Source of the DNA: JBBDWZ01 sp050732575
GTDB taxonomy: Bacteria; Gemmatimonadota; Gemmatimonadetes; Longimicrobiales; RSA9
Direction of reading: 5' to 3'
Length of the DNA: 12,736 nt
NCBI GenBank assembly: GCA_050732575.1
Contig: JBOHRF010000132.1
Span: 1-12,736, forward strand
The position numbers were made by a program, and so were the translations under genes. This document shows positions 1 to 7,845 of the stretch, in pieces. The first letter of the stretch is position 1; every line of letters begins with the position of its first letter. Under the pieces are notes generated by a model. That model had not been told where the DNA came from, made no database searches, and worked only from the letters and a program-made list of their open reading frames with translations.

Positions 1-1299
1 CTGAACGATCGCGATGCACGCGTGGCAGTGCTGCAAAGCCGGTTTGTCGAATTCGATTCCGACCTGGGCATTGCGACCATTGTGAATCTGCTGGCCGCAG
101 GCGGCCGTCCTGACACCGCATTTCACGTGATGGAAGCGCAACGGTCGCGGCACTTATGGGAGCAAATCGTGCGGCGCGGCGCGCTGGCCGGCGCCGATCA
201 GAGTGAGGCACGCGTGAGGAGATTGGTTGCGAATCCGGTGCGTGTTGCCGAGCTGCGCGCGCGCCTGCCGGATTCAACGGCCGTGCTCGAATACATTACC
301 GGCCGCGGCCGTGAGCCGACCACGTTGTTCCTGGTCCAACGCAGCGGTGTGCGCAGCTGGACGCTGGCGCCGGCGGACAGCATGGTGCGCGAGATCGAGC
401 GTTTTGCGCGTGCGCTCGAGAGCGGCGTGCGCGCCCTTCCCCTGGCCCGCCGACTGGCTACACTGGTCCTCGATTCTGCTCTGGTCGCGCTGCCTGCCAG
501 TGTCAACCGGCTGGTCGTGGCCCAGCATGGGCCGTTGCACCGGCTGCCCATCGATGCACTCGTGCTGCCCGATGGCCGCACCGTGCTCGAACGTTTTACC
601 GTGTCGCTCGTGCCTTCCAGTCGTGTGGCACATGCGTTCTGGGTATCACCCTCGCCGAATCGTGCTCGCGGCCTGCTGGCATTCGGCGGTGCAGCGTTTG
701 CCACGGCGGCGCAGTTGGCGCCTCTGCCGGCCAGCGAACGTGAAGTCCGGACCATCGCGCGTTGGGCCGACAACGCCGATGTGCGCACGGGCGCGCGCGC
801 GAGTGAAACAGCCCTCAAGACTGCGAATCTCTCGAACGTCGGCATTCTGCACCTGGCCACCCACGCGCAGGTGGAAGACTGGGGCATTTTGTCGAGCGCT
901 CTGTATTTGAGTCCAGGCGGCGGCGAGGACGGACGCATGGGTGTGGAGGAAATTGCGGCGCTCTCCGTCGATGCTGATCTGGTTGTGCTGTCGGCGTGCC
1001 GCACACTGGGCGGCACGGTAGTCAACGGCGAAGGCATCCAGGGCCTGACGACATCGTTTCTGGAAGCGGGCGCGCGTGCGGTTGTTGCGACCTATTGGCC
1101 TGTGCGCGATCGCTCCATTGGGCCGCTCATTTCATCGTTCTATCAGGGACTGCGCACCGGGCTCAGCGCGGGCGACGCGTTGCGCCGCGCCAAGCTGGCT
1201 TCACTGCGCGCGGGTGATTCACCGGCGCTCTGGGCATCGCTCACGCTGACGGGGGATGCAAACGTTCGGCCGATTTCGTTGCGAGTCGGCTCTCGCTGA
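1..1299 (+). CDS. CHAT-domain caspase-like protein, C-terminal part (5' end outside window)
   Basis: Reading frame 1 is open from the first base, so the gene starts upstream. The 432 visible codons hold a complete-looking CHAT domain, a caspase-fold family that includes peptidases. The catalytic dyad is visible: His in HLATHA (fragment residue 288) and Cys in VVLSACR (residue 333), followed by the usual GEGIQGL and ARAVVATYW blocks. The first ~90 residues resemble the helical linker before the CHAT domain of the second CHAT protein in this window (9767-12655), so the missing N-terminus is probably TPR repeats; this is inference. The two proteins have the same 45-residue His-Cys spacing and align through most of the domain, so they are paralogues. 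The 3' end lies antisense to the last 157 bp of the convergent secreted-protein gene. The substrate is unknown. A non-proteolytic role is possible but less likely given the intact dyad. Confidence 0.9.
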   Translation: MNDRDARVAVLQSRFVEFDSDLGIATIVNLLAAGGRPDTAFHVMEAQRSRHLWEQIVRRGALAGADQSEARVRRLVANPVRVAELRARLPDSTAVLEYITGRGREPTTLFLVQRSGVRSWTLAPADSMVREIERFARALESGVRALPLARRLATLVLDSALVALPASVNRLVVAQHGPLHRLPIDALVLPDGRTVLERFTVSLVPSSRVAHAFWVSPSPNRARGLLAFGGAAFATAAQLAPLPASEREVRTIARWADNADVRTGARASETALKTANLSNVGILHLATHAQVEDWGILSSALYLSPGGGEDGRMGVEEIAALSVDADLVVLSACRTLGGTVVNGEGIQGLTTSFLEAGARAVVATYWPVRDRSIGPLISSFYQGLRTGLSAGDALRRAKLASLRAGDSPALWASLTLTGDANVRPISLRVGSR

Positions 1300-2558
1300 G
1301 GCGCCAGCGCACGCCACTCGCTATGCGCCAGCGCGTTGCCCCGCGCGTCCAACGCCACCACGCGCCAGCGCAGCGTACGGCCGGCCGCACGCTCGGCCAG
1401 CCAGGGCGGATTCTGGTAGACAGGCCGTCCGCGCTGCGCAATGGCCGTCAGAATCAACGCGTGATCGGCGGTCTCGATCTCGAGGCGATACAGCACGGCG
1501 CGCGCGTGTTCATGCCACGCGAACTGCAGGGTTTGCCCGGTTGTGATGTCTGCGTCTGCGGCAGGCAGCAGAAGCCCGAATGATGGGCTCGGGCGCGCGG
1601 GTGAGTGCTCGCTGCCGCCGCTGCCGACCACATAACGCAGTGCGGGCAGGGCAAACCCGGCCACCGCGCCGCTGTGCACAGTGCCGGTTCCGGCGCCGGC
1701 CGCACTCCGGTCGGAGTCGCCTTCCTTGTCATCACTGGCCTCGACGCGCAACAAAATGGAGTACGCGCCTTCCAACACGACAGGCAGTCGCGACACGTCG
1801 GGTCCGCGCAAAGTAAACCGACCGCCGGGCGGCAGGAACACGTTGAAACGCTCGAGTTCAGTATAACGTCGCTGCGTGCCACGCTCTTCCAATGGCAACG
1901 TGGCCTCGGTGAGCAGGTCGCGTGGTTGGGGTTGCTCGTCGCCCGGGAGCACGATTTCCCAACGTCCCACCAACCGGCCCGTACCGGTGTAGACGATGCG
2001 AGCGGCAAACGCGGGTGGCGCCTGCCCAACTGCCAGGTGCAGCACGGGCGTTTCCACCTCGAAGGCAAGCGTAACGTCGGTGAGCGAAAGCGGCACGCGT
2101 GCACCGCCGCCGGACAGTCGACAGGTGACGGCCACATACTGATCGGGACCGCCCGTGTTGCTGATGAAGCGGCGCACGTAGAAGAACGGCGCCAGCGCGC
2201 CAGCCGCCGCAGCCTGGTAAGCACGACGTGTCACGGACGGCGGAATCGACATGATGTCAGTGAACGCTGAACCGGATAGACGCGCCAGGTCATGACGCGC
2301 AGGCAGCGCACCAAACAGCGTGGAGGGGTCGCAGCGCCGCCCAACGTCGGGCGATGCGGGCACGACTTCACCGCACCAGAACGATTCCGCCGCCCTGTAT
2401 CCCGTCAACGGCCCGAACGTCAGAAAGACCGTGGTCGCGCCCTGGCCGTTCACATCGACGCCGGTCGGGTGCACGCGGATCTGCGCGGCCGCGCGCGCAG
2501 CGCAAGCGGCGGACAGGCAGACCGCAACAAGGCCCATCGGGTACGATTGCATCCGCAT
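1143..2558 (-). CDS. Secreted protein of unknown function with C-terminal Fn3-like module
   Basis: 471 residues. The ATG at 2558 was chosen over an upstream in-frame ATG at 2606 because it follows a strong Shine-Dalgarno (GAGGAAA) and gives a clean signal peptide (residues 1 to ~26, ending ARAAAQ). The upstream ATG would extend into the preceding gene. The mature protein is rich in beta-strand patterns. Three cysteines (FWCGE, RRCDP, VTCRL) lie in the first half, two close together, so a disulphide is possible. At about residues 345-420 there is a module of the form F-x-W...Y-R-L-E...R-W-R-V-x-A, which also occurs in both anti-sigma factors here. The last ~50 residues are Ser/Ala/Pro/Arg-rich, look disordered, and are encoded antisense to the CHAT gene. 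The gene starts 8 nt after the beta-barrel stop, so the two are co-transcribed and probably act together at the cell surface. I do not recognise the family. Confidence 0.8.
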   Translation of the reverse strand: MRMQSYPMGLVAVCLSAACAARAAAQIRVHPTGVDVNGQGATTVFLTFGPLTGYRAAESFWCGEVVPASPDVGRRCDPSTLFGALPARHDLARLSGSAFTDIMSIPPSVTRRAYQAAAAGALAPFFYVRRFISNTGGPDQYVAVTCRLSGGGARVPLSLTDVTLAFEVETPVLHLAVGQAPPAFAARIVYTGTGRLVGRWEIVLPGDEQPQPRDLLTEATLPLEERGTQRRYTELERFNVFLPPGGRFTLRGPDVSRLPVVLEGAYSILLRVEASDDKEGDSDRSAAGAGTGTVHSGAVAGFALPALRYVVGSGGSEHSPARPSPSFGLLLPAADADITTGQTLQFAWHEHARAVLYRLEIETADHALILTAIAQRGRPVYQNPPWLAERAAGRTLRWRVVALDARGNALAHSEWRALAPQREPTRNEIGRTFASPVSVSDAQSAGESPARSEASLARRNASPALSPVRSP

Positions 2559-2561
2559 GCG

Positions 2562-2568
2562 TTTCCTC
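2562..2568 (-). promoter_or_regulatory. Ribosome binding site fixing the start of the 1143-2558 gene
   Basis: GAGGAAA on the minus strand lies 3-5 nt before the ATG at 2558 and overlaps the TGA (2569-2567) of the beta-barrel gene. This placement supports translational coupling of the two genes and selects 2558 over 2606 as the start. Confidence 0.7.
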
Positions 2569-4642
2569 AGAACAGGCTGAGCGTGAATCCGGTGTTCAAG
2601 CTCCAATTCCTGCGTGTATCACTGGGCGCGCGTGGCAACAAACGCCCGTTATCCAGCCGCGCGTAACGCACGAACAGCTGTGCGGGCGGCCGCCCCGTGC
2701 GCGCGCGGAACAGGCTGATGCGCTGGGACAGCTCGAGTCGGAGGTCGGTGTTCGATTGCTCGGCCGTGCGCGGCTCATCGGTCACGCGCGTGTGCGTGAC
2801 ATTGGCCTGCAGCGCGCTGGTGGCTGTGAATCGCCAGCTCAGCATGGTGCCCAACCGCTGGCTGGTGTTGCGCTGCGCAAACTCGTGGTTGTGCGCGCGC
2901 TCGTGCGCGCCATCCAGTGTGATGTCCAGCGCGGTCAGCGGTGTGACGCCCACCGACACCGTGTGCGTGCGGTTGCCCAGGTCGGCCCGCTCGCGACCCG
3001 TCTGCCGGTTGTCCTGGAACGATCGGCCAAGCTGGTAGGTTGCGCGCCAGCGCGTGGCCTGCCACGTGACTGCCAGCGCGTGATTCGTGCTGAGCTGATC
3101 CGGCACGAAGGTGGGCGTGAAACCGCCCAGCGTCGGCACACTGTCGCCGAACTGGTGCACGCGGGTCAGCGCGTAGGTGAGCGCGGGCAGCCAGGTTGAT
3201 TGTGGTGCGCCCAACGCTGGAGCCAGCGGCAAAGAAAGATTCAGCGTGCTCGAGCGGGTGAGCGTGGTCAGGAGCGTCGGAATGTCTTCCAGATTGTCGC
3301 GCCCGCGACTGTGCTGCACCTGCGCATTGAGACTGCCCAGCGCGGCCGTCAGCTCGATGCCATCCTGCGCAAGGTCCGCTCGAATTTGGGGCGCTGCCAT
3401 GCTGCGATAGAGCGGATCGACACGCTCATGACGCAGTGTAATGGCCAGGCTTACCGGCCATGAGGGTGCGAGCGCAACCGCGCGCATTGCGTTCCACGTG
3501 GCGTCCACGTACCGCGCGTCACGCGTTGTGGGCCGCACCGCAACCACGGTTGCACCCTGCGCCAGCGTGGCATCGAAAGGATTGCTGAAACGGGTGCGCG
3601 CGTAGCCTGCCTCGAGCCGCAGCCGCTGCGCCGCATCGCTTGCGCTCAGGCGCAACCCCGCGCCGCGACTCTGCTCGGCATCCACCACGGCGCCCTGATT
3701 GAATCCTGCTTGCGGCAGCGCCGCGCCATCCAATGCGGAGACTTCGAGCTGCAACGATCCGGGCACACGCGGGATCAGCTCCAGACCCAGACTCCCACCC
3801 AGCATGCGATGATCCGGGCTGGCGATGCCGAATGGATTGCCCCAGCCCACCAGTCTGCTGCCACTCAGGCCGGTCAACGAGAGCGATGCCATGGAACCGA
3901 TGCGGAACGATGCCTGGAGTCCGCGACTGTCGAACGACTGGCTGACGTGCTTGTGATTGCCGAACGAGATGTTGCCCGCAGAAATCGTGGCCCGCCCGCG
4001 CTGGATGGTGACCAGGTAGTCCGAAAGATCGACGCGTGGCGCATCATCCTGCCGCTCACCAAAGCGCAGCGCTTCCTCACGATTGCTGACGCCTTGCACA
4101 TTGGCTTGCGTGCGTACGGTCCAGCCGCCCCGCACGTGCTCGGTCTGCAATCCGGCATTCATGCCAAAGTCCTGGAACTCCGGCCGTAGCGGCCGATTCT
4201 CGGAAGGTGCGTGACCTTCAACGACCTGACCCTTGTTGGTCAACGCCAGAGTCGGTCGGGCCTCTGCTTTTTCAAAGCCTGCGCGCGTCAGAACGTGCAG
4301 CGCAAAACGGCCAACTTCCTGCCATACCTGCGCGGGTGACACCGTGTACACTACCAGCTCGGTCTGGCCCGCGGGCAACGGGAGCTTGCGTAAATAGCGG
4401 ACCCGCTCACCATCCGTCTCGAACAGGACGCTGACATCACTGGCACCAATGAACACGGCAAGGCGGCCGTCGGCAGGTACGAGCGGCCGACTGAGGCGCA
4501 GCTCCAGCGCGGCATCGGGCGCCAGGTAGCCGCTACGGCCCGGCCCGGTCGTCACCGCCAGCGCGTCCTGCGCGGCCCCACGCACGGCTGCCAGCCCACT
4601 GGCCAACAACGCGCACACGTACACAGACGCGTGTCTGCTCAT
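2567..4642 (-). CDS. Outer-membrane beta-barrel protein with N-terminal periplasmic domain
   Basis: 691 residues. It has a signal peptide (residues 1 to ~25, ending RGAAQ) and then a ~130-residue beta-rich soluble domain with motifs such as LELRLSRPL and TELVVYTVSP. From about residue 165 to the end it shows the alternating polar/hydrophobic strands with aromatic girdle residues expected of an outer-membrane barrel. It ends FTLSLF, the terminal-Phe signature recognised by BAM. The barrel is large enough for many strands, but I cannot count them reliably. There is no TonB box, POTRA repeat or classical usher motif that I recognise, so transport, secretion or structural roles are all open. It sits 122 bp downstream of the anti-sigma gene, with a stem-loop in the gap, and 8 nt upstream of the secreted-protein gene. 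The sigma/anti-sigma pair therefore probably controls an envelope structure made of this barrel and its secreted partner. There is no strong Shine-Dalgarno at the ATG, only GGG directly before it. Confidence 0.8.
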   Translation of the reverse strand: MSRHASVYVCALLASGLAAVRGAAQDALAVTTGPGRSGYLAPDAALELRLSRPLVPADGRLAVFIGASDVSVLFETDGERVRYLRKLPLPAGQTELVVYTVSPAQVWQEVGRFALHVLTRAGFEKAEARPTLALTNKGQVVEGHAPSENRPLRPEFQDFGMNAGLQTEHVRGGWTVRTQANVQGVSNREEALRFGERQDDAPRVDLSDYLVTIQRGRATISAGNISFGNHKHVSQSFDSRGLQASFRIGSMASLSLTGLSGSRLVGWGNPFGIASPDHRMLGGSLGLELIPRVPGSLQLEVSALDGAALPQAGFNQGAVVDAEQSRGAGLRLSASDAAQRLRLEAGYARTRFSNPFDATLAQGATVVAVRPTTRDARYVDATWNAMRAVALAPSWPVSLAITLRHERVDPLYRSMAAPQIRADLAQDGIELTAALGSLNAQVQHSRGRDNLEDIPTLLTTLTRSSTLNLSLPLAPALGAPQSTWLPALTYALTRVHQFGDSVPTLGGFTPTFVPDQLSTNHALAVTWQATRWRATYQLGRSFQDNRQTGRERADLGNRTHTVSVGVTPLTALDITLDGAHERAHNHEFAQRNTSQRLGTMLSWRFTATSALQANVTHTRVTDEPRTAEQSNTDLRLELSQRISLFRARTGRPPAQLFVRYARLDNGRLLPRAPSDTRRNWSLNTGFTLSLF

Positions 4643-4728
4643 CCCGAATTCGACGCCTTTGCGCTGCCCAAGCCGCCCTGGTTGGTGGCACTGCCTTCGG
4701 GAGTACTAACGGACCATTTGGTTGGGAT

Positions 4729-4753
4729 TCTCACCGCGCATGGCGCGGTGAGA
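4729..4753 (-). terminator. Perfect intercistronic stem-loop (attenuator or partial terminator)
   Basis: Arms TCTCACCGCGC and GCGCGGTGAGA pair over 11 bp around a 3-nt loop, starting 11 nt after the anti-sigma stop codon. No T-run follows on either strand, so it is not a textbook Rho-independent terminator. It could attenuate transcription, or block 3'-to-5' decay, to set different levels of the regulator genes and the downstream envelope genes. Confidence 0.45.
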
Positions 4754-4764
4754 GCCTTGGGAGA

Positions 4765-5391
4765 TTATCTGCGGAACGTAACCGCGCGTGGTGACGAGAC
4801 GCTGTCTGTGCCCGCCTGCAAACGCGCCGTCACCCACCAGCGGAATGCTACGTCCGTACCCACGGGCGCGGTGGCCGGCAATGTCAATGACGTATCGCGC
4901 GTGACCGCTTCATGCACCAGGTTGCCCTGCTCGTCGATCAATTCGTACTGGTAGCTTTCGGCGGTTGGTATGCGCTTCCAGACAAACGGTGTGGTAGCGG
5001 ATACGGTCGCGCCCGCGGCGGGTGCAGCCAGGAAATCCGCTGCAGCACTGCGCAAGGGATCGTTGGTCACCGGCTGCGTGGCGCGCCACACGAGCGTGGC
5101 CGTAACTAGCATGATCACTGACGCAGCAGCCGCCAGCCAGGGCTTCATCCACGTTCTGCTGTGGGGCTGCTGTTGGGCAAGGTCGAGAAAAAACTGGAAT
5201 TCCGCGGCGGTACGTGGATCACTCAGCACGGCCTCGAGCTTCTGCGCGCGGTCGGCGCCGGCGTAGGTACCCTCGGCCAGAACCTGGATTTCTTCCACGG
5301 CGGTAGCGGGCGCCGCATCCGAACTCGAGCGGCGCGCCTGCAGACGCGCGTACAGTCTGCGCAGTCGATCGTCGTTGTAATCAGATGTCAT
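4765..5391 (-). CDS. Membrane anti-sigma factor, zinc-less, with periplasmic Fn3-like domain
   Basis: 208 residues. The ATG at 5391 is preceded by GGAG at good spacing and overlaps the end of the sigma gene by 11 nt; a GTG one codon earlier is the alternative. Residues 1-75 are a small helical cytoplasmic domain with the anti-sigma layout (VLAEGTYAGADRAQKLEAVL), but the His/Cys-x2-Cys zinc ligands are absent. Residues ~85-102 form one transmembrane helix. Residues ~120-208 make a periplasmic beta-sandwich-like domain with the signature FVWKRIPTAESYQYEL...FRWWVTA. Position directly behind an ECF sigma gene, overlap and topology make this a regulator that holds that sigma at the membrane. The expected release signal is proteolysis or ligand binding at the periplasmic domain. 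The role is inferred from context and architecture; sequence similarity to known anti-sigmas is weak. Confidence 0.75.
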   Translation of the reverse strand: MTSDYNDDRLRRLYARLQARRSSSDAAPATAVEEIQVLAEGTYAGADRAQKLEAVLSDPRTAAEFQFFLDLAQQQPHSRTWMKPWLAAAASVIMLVTATLVWRATQPVTNDPLRSAAADFLAAPAAGATVSATTPFVWKRIPTAESYQYELIDEQGNLVHEAVTRDTSLTLPATAPVGTDVAFRWWVTARLQAGTDSVSSPRAVTFRR

Positions 5392-5962
5392 CACGCTCCG
5401 GCCGAGTCAGGCTCTCCCGCAGATCCGTCAGCCCGCGGTACAGCAGATTTCTGGTCTTGGCTCGAGTCCAGCCCATGATCTGTGCAATCTCGTCCAGGTG
5501 CCGGCCGCTCAAGTGCAACCGCACGGCCGGCCGTCGTGATTCGGGAACGGTCAACAAGCCTCGCTCCAGTTGGTCGAGTATTTCCTGTTCTTCATCATCG
5601 CTCCCGGTGGCCGCAGCAGGCAGATCATCCTGAACCACCTCGAGCGTCACGTTGTGTCTCCTTTGTTCCGTGCGGCTGCGCCGAACCAGGTCGATGGCAG
5701 CCGATACTGCGGCACGGTAAACGTAGCCGGGTGACACGGTGGCCGATGGCCCTTCCCGTTCCAGTATCCGCCACAGCCGAATGCGCGTGTCCTGCATCAA
5801 TTCATCCAGGTCGGAGCCGGCCAGATGGTAGCGCGCAGCCGCACTCCGTATGACGCCCACCCAGCGAGCCACCAGTTGGTCGATGGCGGCCGAAGCGGCG
5901 GCCGTCTTGTCCTGCCGAGTGGCGCTGCGCTCATCCAGCGCCCGGTCCGGCTCCTCGCGCAT
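5381..5962 (-). CDS. ECF-type RNA polymerase sigma factor (first copy)
   Basis: 193 residues from the ATG at 5962. The frame stays open to a GTG at 6010 with no clear RBS at either, so the start is uncertain by 16 codons. Region 2 spans about residues 27-100, with the core-binding stretch DLDELMQDTRIRLWR and the DNA-facing segment AISA-like AAVSAAIDLVRRSR. An acidic linker (SDDEEQE) follows, then region 4 at about 128-186 with the helix-turn-helix LDEIAQIMGWTRAKTRNLL. There is no region 1.1 or 3, as expected for ECF (group 4) sigma factors. It heads a run with anti-sigma, barrel and secreted-protein genes, which it may autoregulate. Its region 4 is nearly the same as that of the sigma at 8481-9029 (shared AKTRNLLYRGL). 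Confidence 0.9.
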   Translation of the reverse strand: MREEPDRALDERSATRQDKTAAASAAIDQLVARWVGVIRSAAARYHLAGSDLDELMQDTRIRLWRILEREGPSATVSPGYVYRAAVSAAIDLVRRSRTEQRRHNVTLEVVQDDLPAAATGSDDEEQEILDQLERGLLTVPESRRPAVRLHLSGRHLDEIAQIMGWTRAKTRNLLYRGLTDLRESLTRPERDDI

Positions 5963-6173
5963 GCGGCCAAATGTAGGGCGCACCTGCAGCACGGGGTACG
6001 GCAATCGCACACATCGACCCGTCAGGAAGAACGTACGCCGCGTTGGTTTTTCTCACCGTGCAGGAGCCCGGGGCGCCTGGCGCGCTGGACTTGACGGGCA
6101 CCTTGCCCCTGAGAAAATCCGCCGATCACTCCGTCCTGGTTGATGCGTGCCCGCAGCATCGCGGGACCGGAAT

Positions 6174-6179
6174 GGAGAG
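6174..6179 (+). promoter_or_regulatory. Ribosome binding site for the Ig-like repeat gene
   Basis: GGAGAG lies 5 nt before the ATG at 6185. It selects this start over in-frame ATGs at 6140 and 6143, and the chosen start begins exactly at a good signal peptide. Confidence 0.65.
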
Positions 6180-6184
6180 CTCCA

Positions 6185-7695
6185 ATGCGTCATCGTGCAC
6201 CCGCGAACATCATCCCGGCAGCTTTGCTGCTGGTCATTCCTTCTCTTGCCTGGGCGCAAGCGCCAACCCTGACATTCACTCCGGTCAGTATCACGGGCGG
6301 TCAGACCGCCACGGGCGTGATCAAACTGGCCAGTCCTGCACCGGCCGGAGGTCTGGTTGTCCAGCTTCTGGTCATCCGGTTTCCGGGTGAACCCACTGTG
6401 GCCTCGGTACCGGCAACTGTGACCGTACCGGCCGAACAAAGTTCGGCGCCTTTTTTGATCACAACGACGGCCGTGGCACAATCGATGAATGTGGTCGTCA
6501 GCCTCGTTGCAGCAGGACTTACCAACACGGGCCGCGTGACCGTATTGGCACCCGCGCCATCTCACATCAGCCTGCCGGTTGCGCAAGAAACTGAAGAAAA
6601 GGCAATCGGAGAAGTGACGTTGAACGCGGCAGCACCAGCGGTGCGGTCTGGTGGTCCCGCTCTCCAGTAGCAACGCGGCCGCGGCCAGTGTCCCGCCCAG
6701 CGTAACGATTGCCGCGGGGCAAACCAGCAAAACCTTCCTGGTGAAAAGACTTGGAGTCGCTCAACCGACGGCTGTCACCATTACGGCAGGAATTGGAAGC
6801 GCGAGCGTGAGTGGCGTGCTGACGGTCTTGCCGGCCGTCCTCACTCGTGTTGTCGGTGGAGAGGTCGTGGGTGGTACACCTGGGCGGGCCAATTTGCTGC
6901 TGAGTGGCCCCGCACCTGCCGGCTGCGTCGTTCTGCTGTTGAGCGCCAATCCTGCTCTGGTATCGATCCCGACCAGCCTCGCCTTTCCGGCTGGAAAGTC
7001 CAGTGCAGAAATCCATCTCGACCGTTCCGGTTGCACAGAACACAAACGTCGAATTGACTGCCCAGTTGGGCGGTGTAACCAAACGACAAGGGTCAAGTTA
7101 ATGGCGCCCGTGCCGTCCGCGTTGACGATTTCACCCGGCAGCATATTGGGCGGTAATAGTGCCACGGCAGTCGTGACTCTGAGCGGCCCGGCCGCCGCGG
7201 TAGGACTGCCGGTTTACCTTCACGCCACTGTTCCGACAGCAATCGGTTTCCCCGCCAATCTCATCGCTCCCGCTGGTCAAACCAGCAAGACATTTACGAT
7301 CACTGCCAATCCAGTCGTTGAAAACACCAACGTCTCGGTGTGCGCTTCTGTCTCGAGCACGGGCGTCGGGCACGCCTACGCAACGGTGACCGTCCGATCG
7401 CCAACTCCGTCTTCATTGACGCTCACGCACGGCACCACGTACGGGAGCACTGGCGGTGTGCACGCGCAACTGGTCATGAATGCACCCGCGCCTCAGGGCG
7501 GCCTGCCCGTGCAGCTCACGAGCAGTCATCCCAACCTGGTGCTCGTTCCACCAACGGTCACGATCGCGGCCCGGTAATACGAGCCTCAACAACATCGGCA
7601 TTGCGTACACGAACGTGGTCGTGCGCACGACCTTCACCATTACCGCAACTGCGGGCGGCGAGAGCAAAACCGCGCAGCTGGTGGTGAATCCGTAG
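6185..7695 (+). pseudogene. Secreted multi-domain Ig-like repeat protein, frameshifted
   Basis: The start ATG has a good RBS and a signal peptide ending SLAWAQ. Coding similarity then continues through three frames as about five tandem ~95-residue Ig-like repeats, each with GGxxAxGxVxLxxPAPxGGLxVxL and VxxVPxxVTxPAGQTSKTF patterns. The frame breaks near 6639-6642 (extra G), near 7013 (extra C, putting ~24 codons out of frame), near 7085 (frame restored) and at 7570-7572 (extra C in a CCC run). Correcting these gives ~502 residues ending LVVNP at the TAG at 7695. In the out-of-frame stretch, reading the other frame restores a canonical repeat (VPVAQNTNVELTAQLGG), which confirms the shifts are real in this sequence. 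The product would be an exported surface or adhesin-like protein. Breaks in G/C runs could be sequencing errors; otherwise the gene is decaying. It is divergent from the sigma gene and convergent with the second anti-sigma gene. Confidence 0.75.
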
Positions 7696-7697
7696 CG

Positions 7698-7842
7698 GCG
7701 GACCACCACCACGTTTCCACTTTTTGGCCAATTCTCCCATGGCCAGCAACGACAGGACCAGGGCGCACCCTGATGGGATGGCGCTCCGGCATTGCGATCA
7801 TGTCAGTTTGCGCCAATTCGGGAGTTCGGGGTGGTGGTCCGC
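7698..7842. repeat. 13-bp inverted repeat between convergent stop codons
   Basis: GCGGACCACCACC at 7698-7710 recurs as its exact reverse complement at 7830-7842, with 119 nt between. Each copy lies 2-3 nt beyond the stop codon of the convergent genes ending at 7695 and 7846, so both transcripts carry the same sequence right after their stop. The spacer holds no gene that I can support. The loop is too long for an ordinary terminator. A MITE-like element or shared 3' end signal is possible. Confidence 0.6.
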
Positions 7843-7845
7843 GCC

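Noticed and set aside
2354..3199. Long plus-strand open frame opposite the beta-barrel gene
   Set aside because: Low-complexity Arg/Ala-rich translation with no domain. The minus strand encodes the barrel with signal peptide and terminal Phe.
6091..6119. TTGACG with a possible -10 element as a promoter for the Ig-repeat gene
   Set aside because: The -35 matches well, but the hexamer at 17-bp spacing (AAAATC) is a poor -10, so the match is not distinguishable from chance.
6053..6730. Minus-strand frame across the start of the Ig-repeat gene
   Set aside because: It has no RBS, overlaps a signal peptide with good RBS on the plus strand, and its translation is Arg/Cys/His-rich without a recognisable domain.
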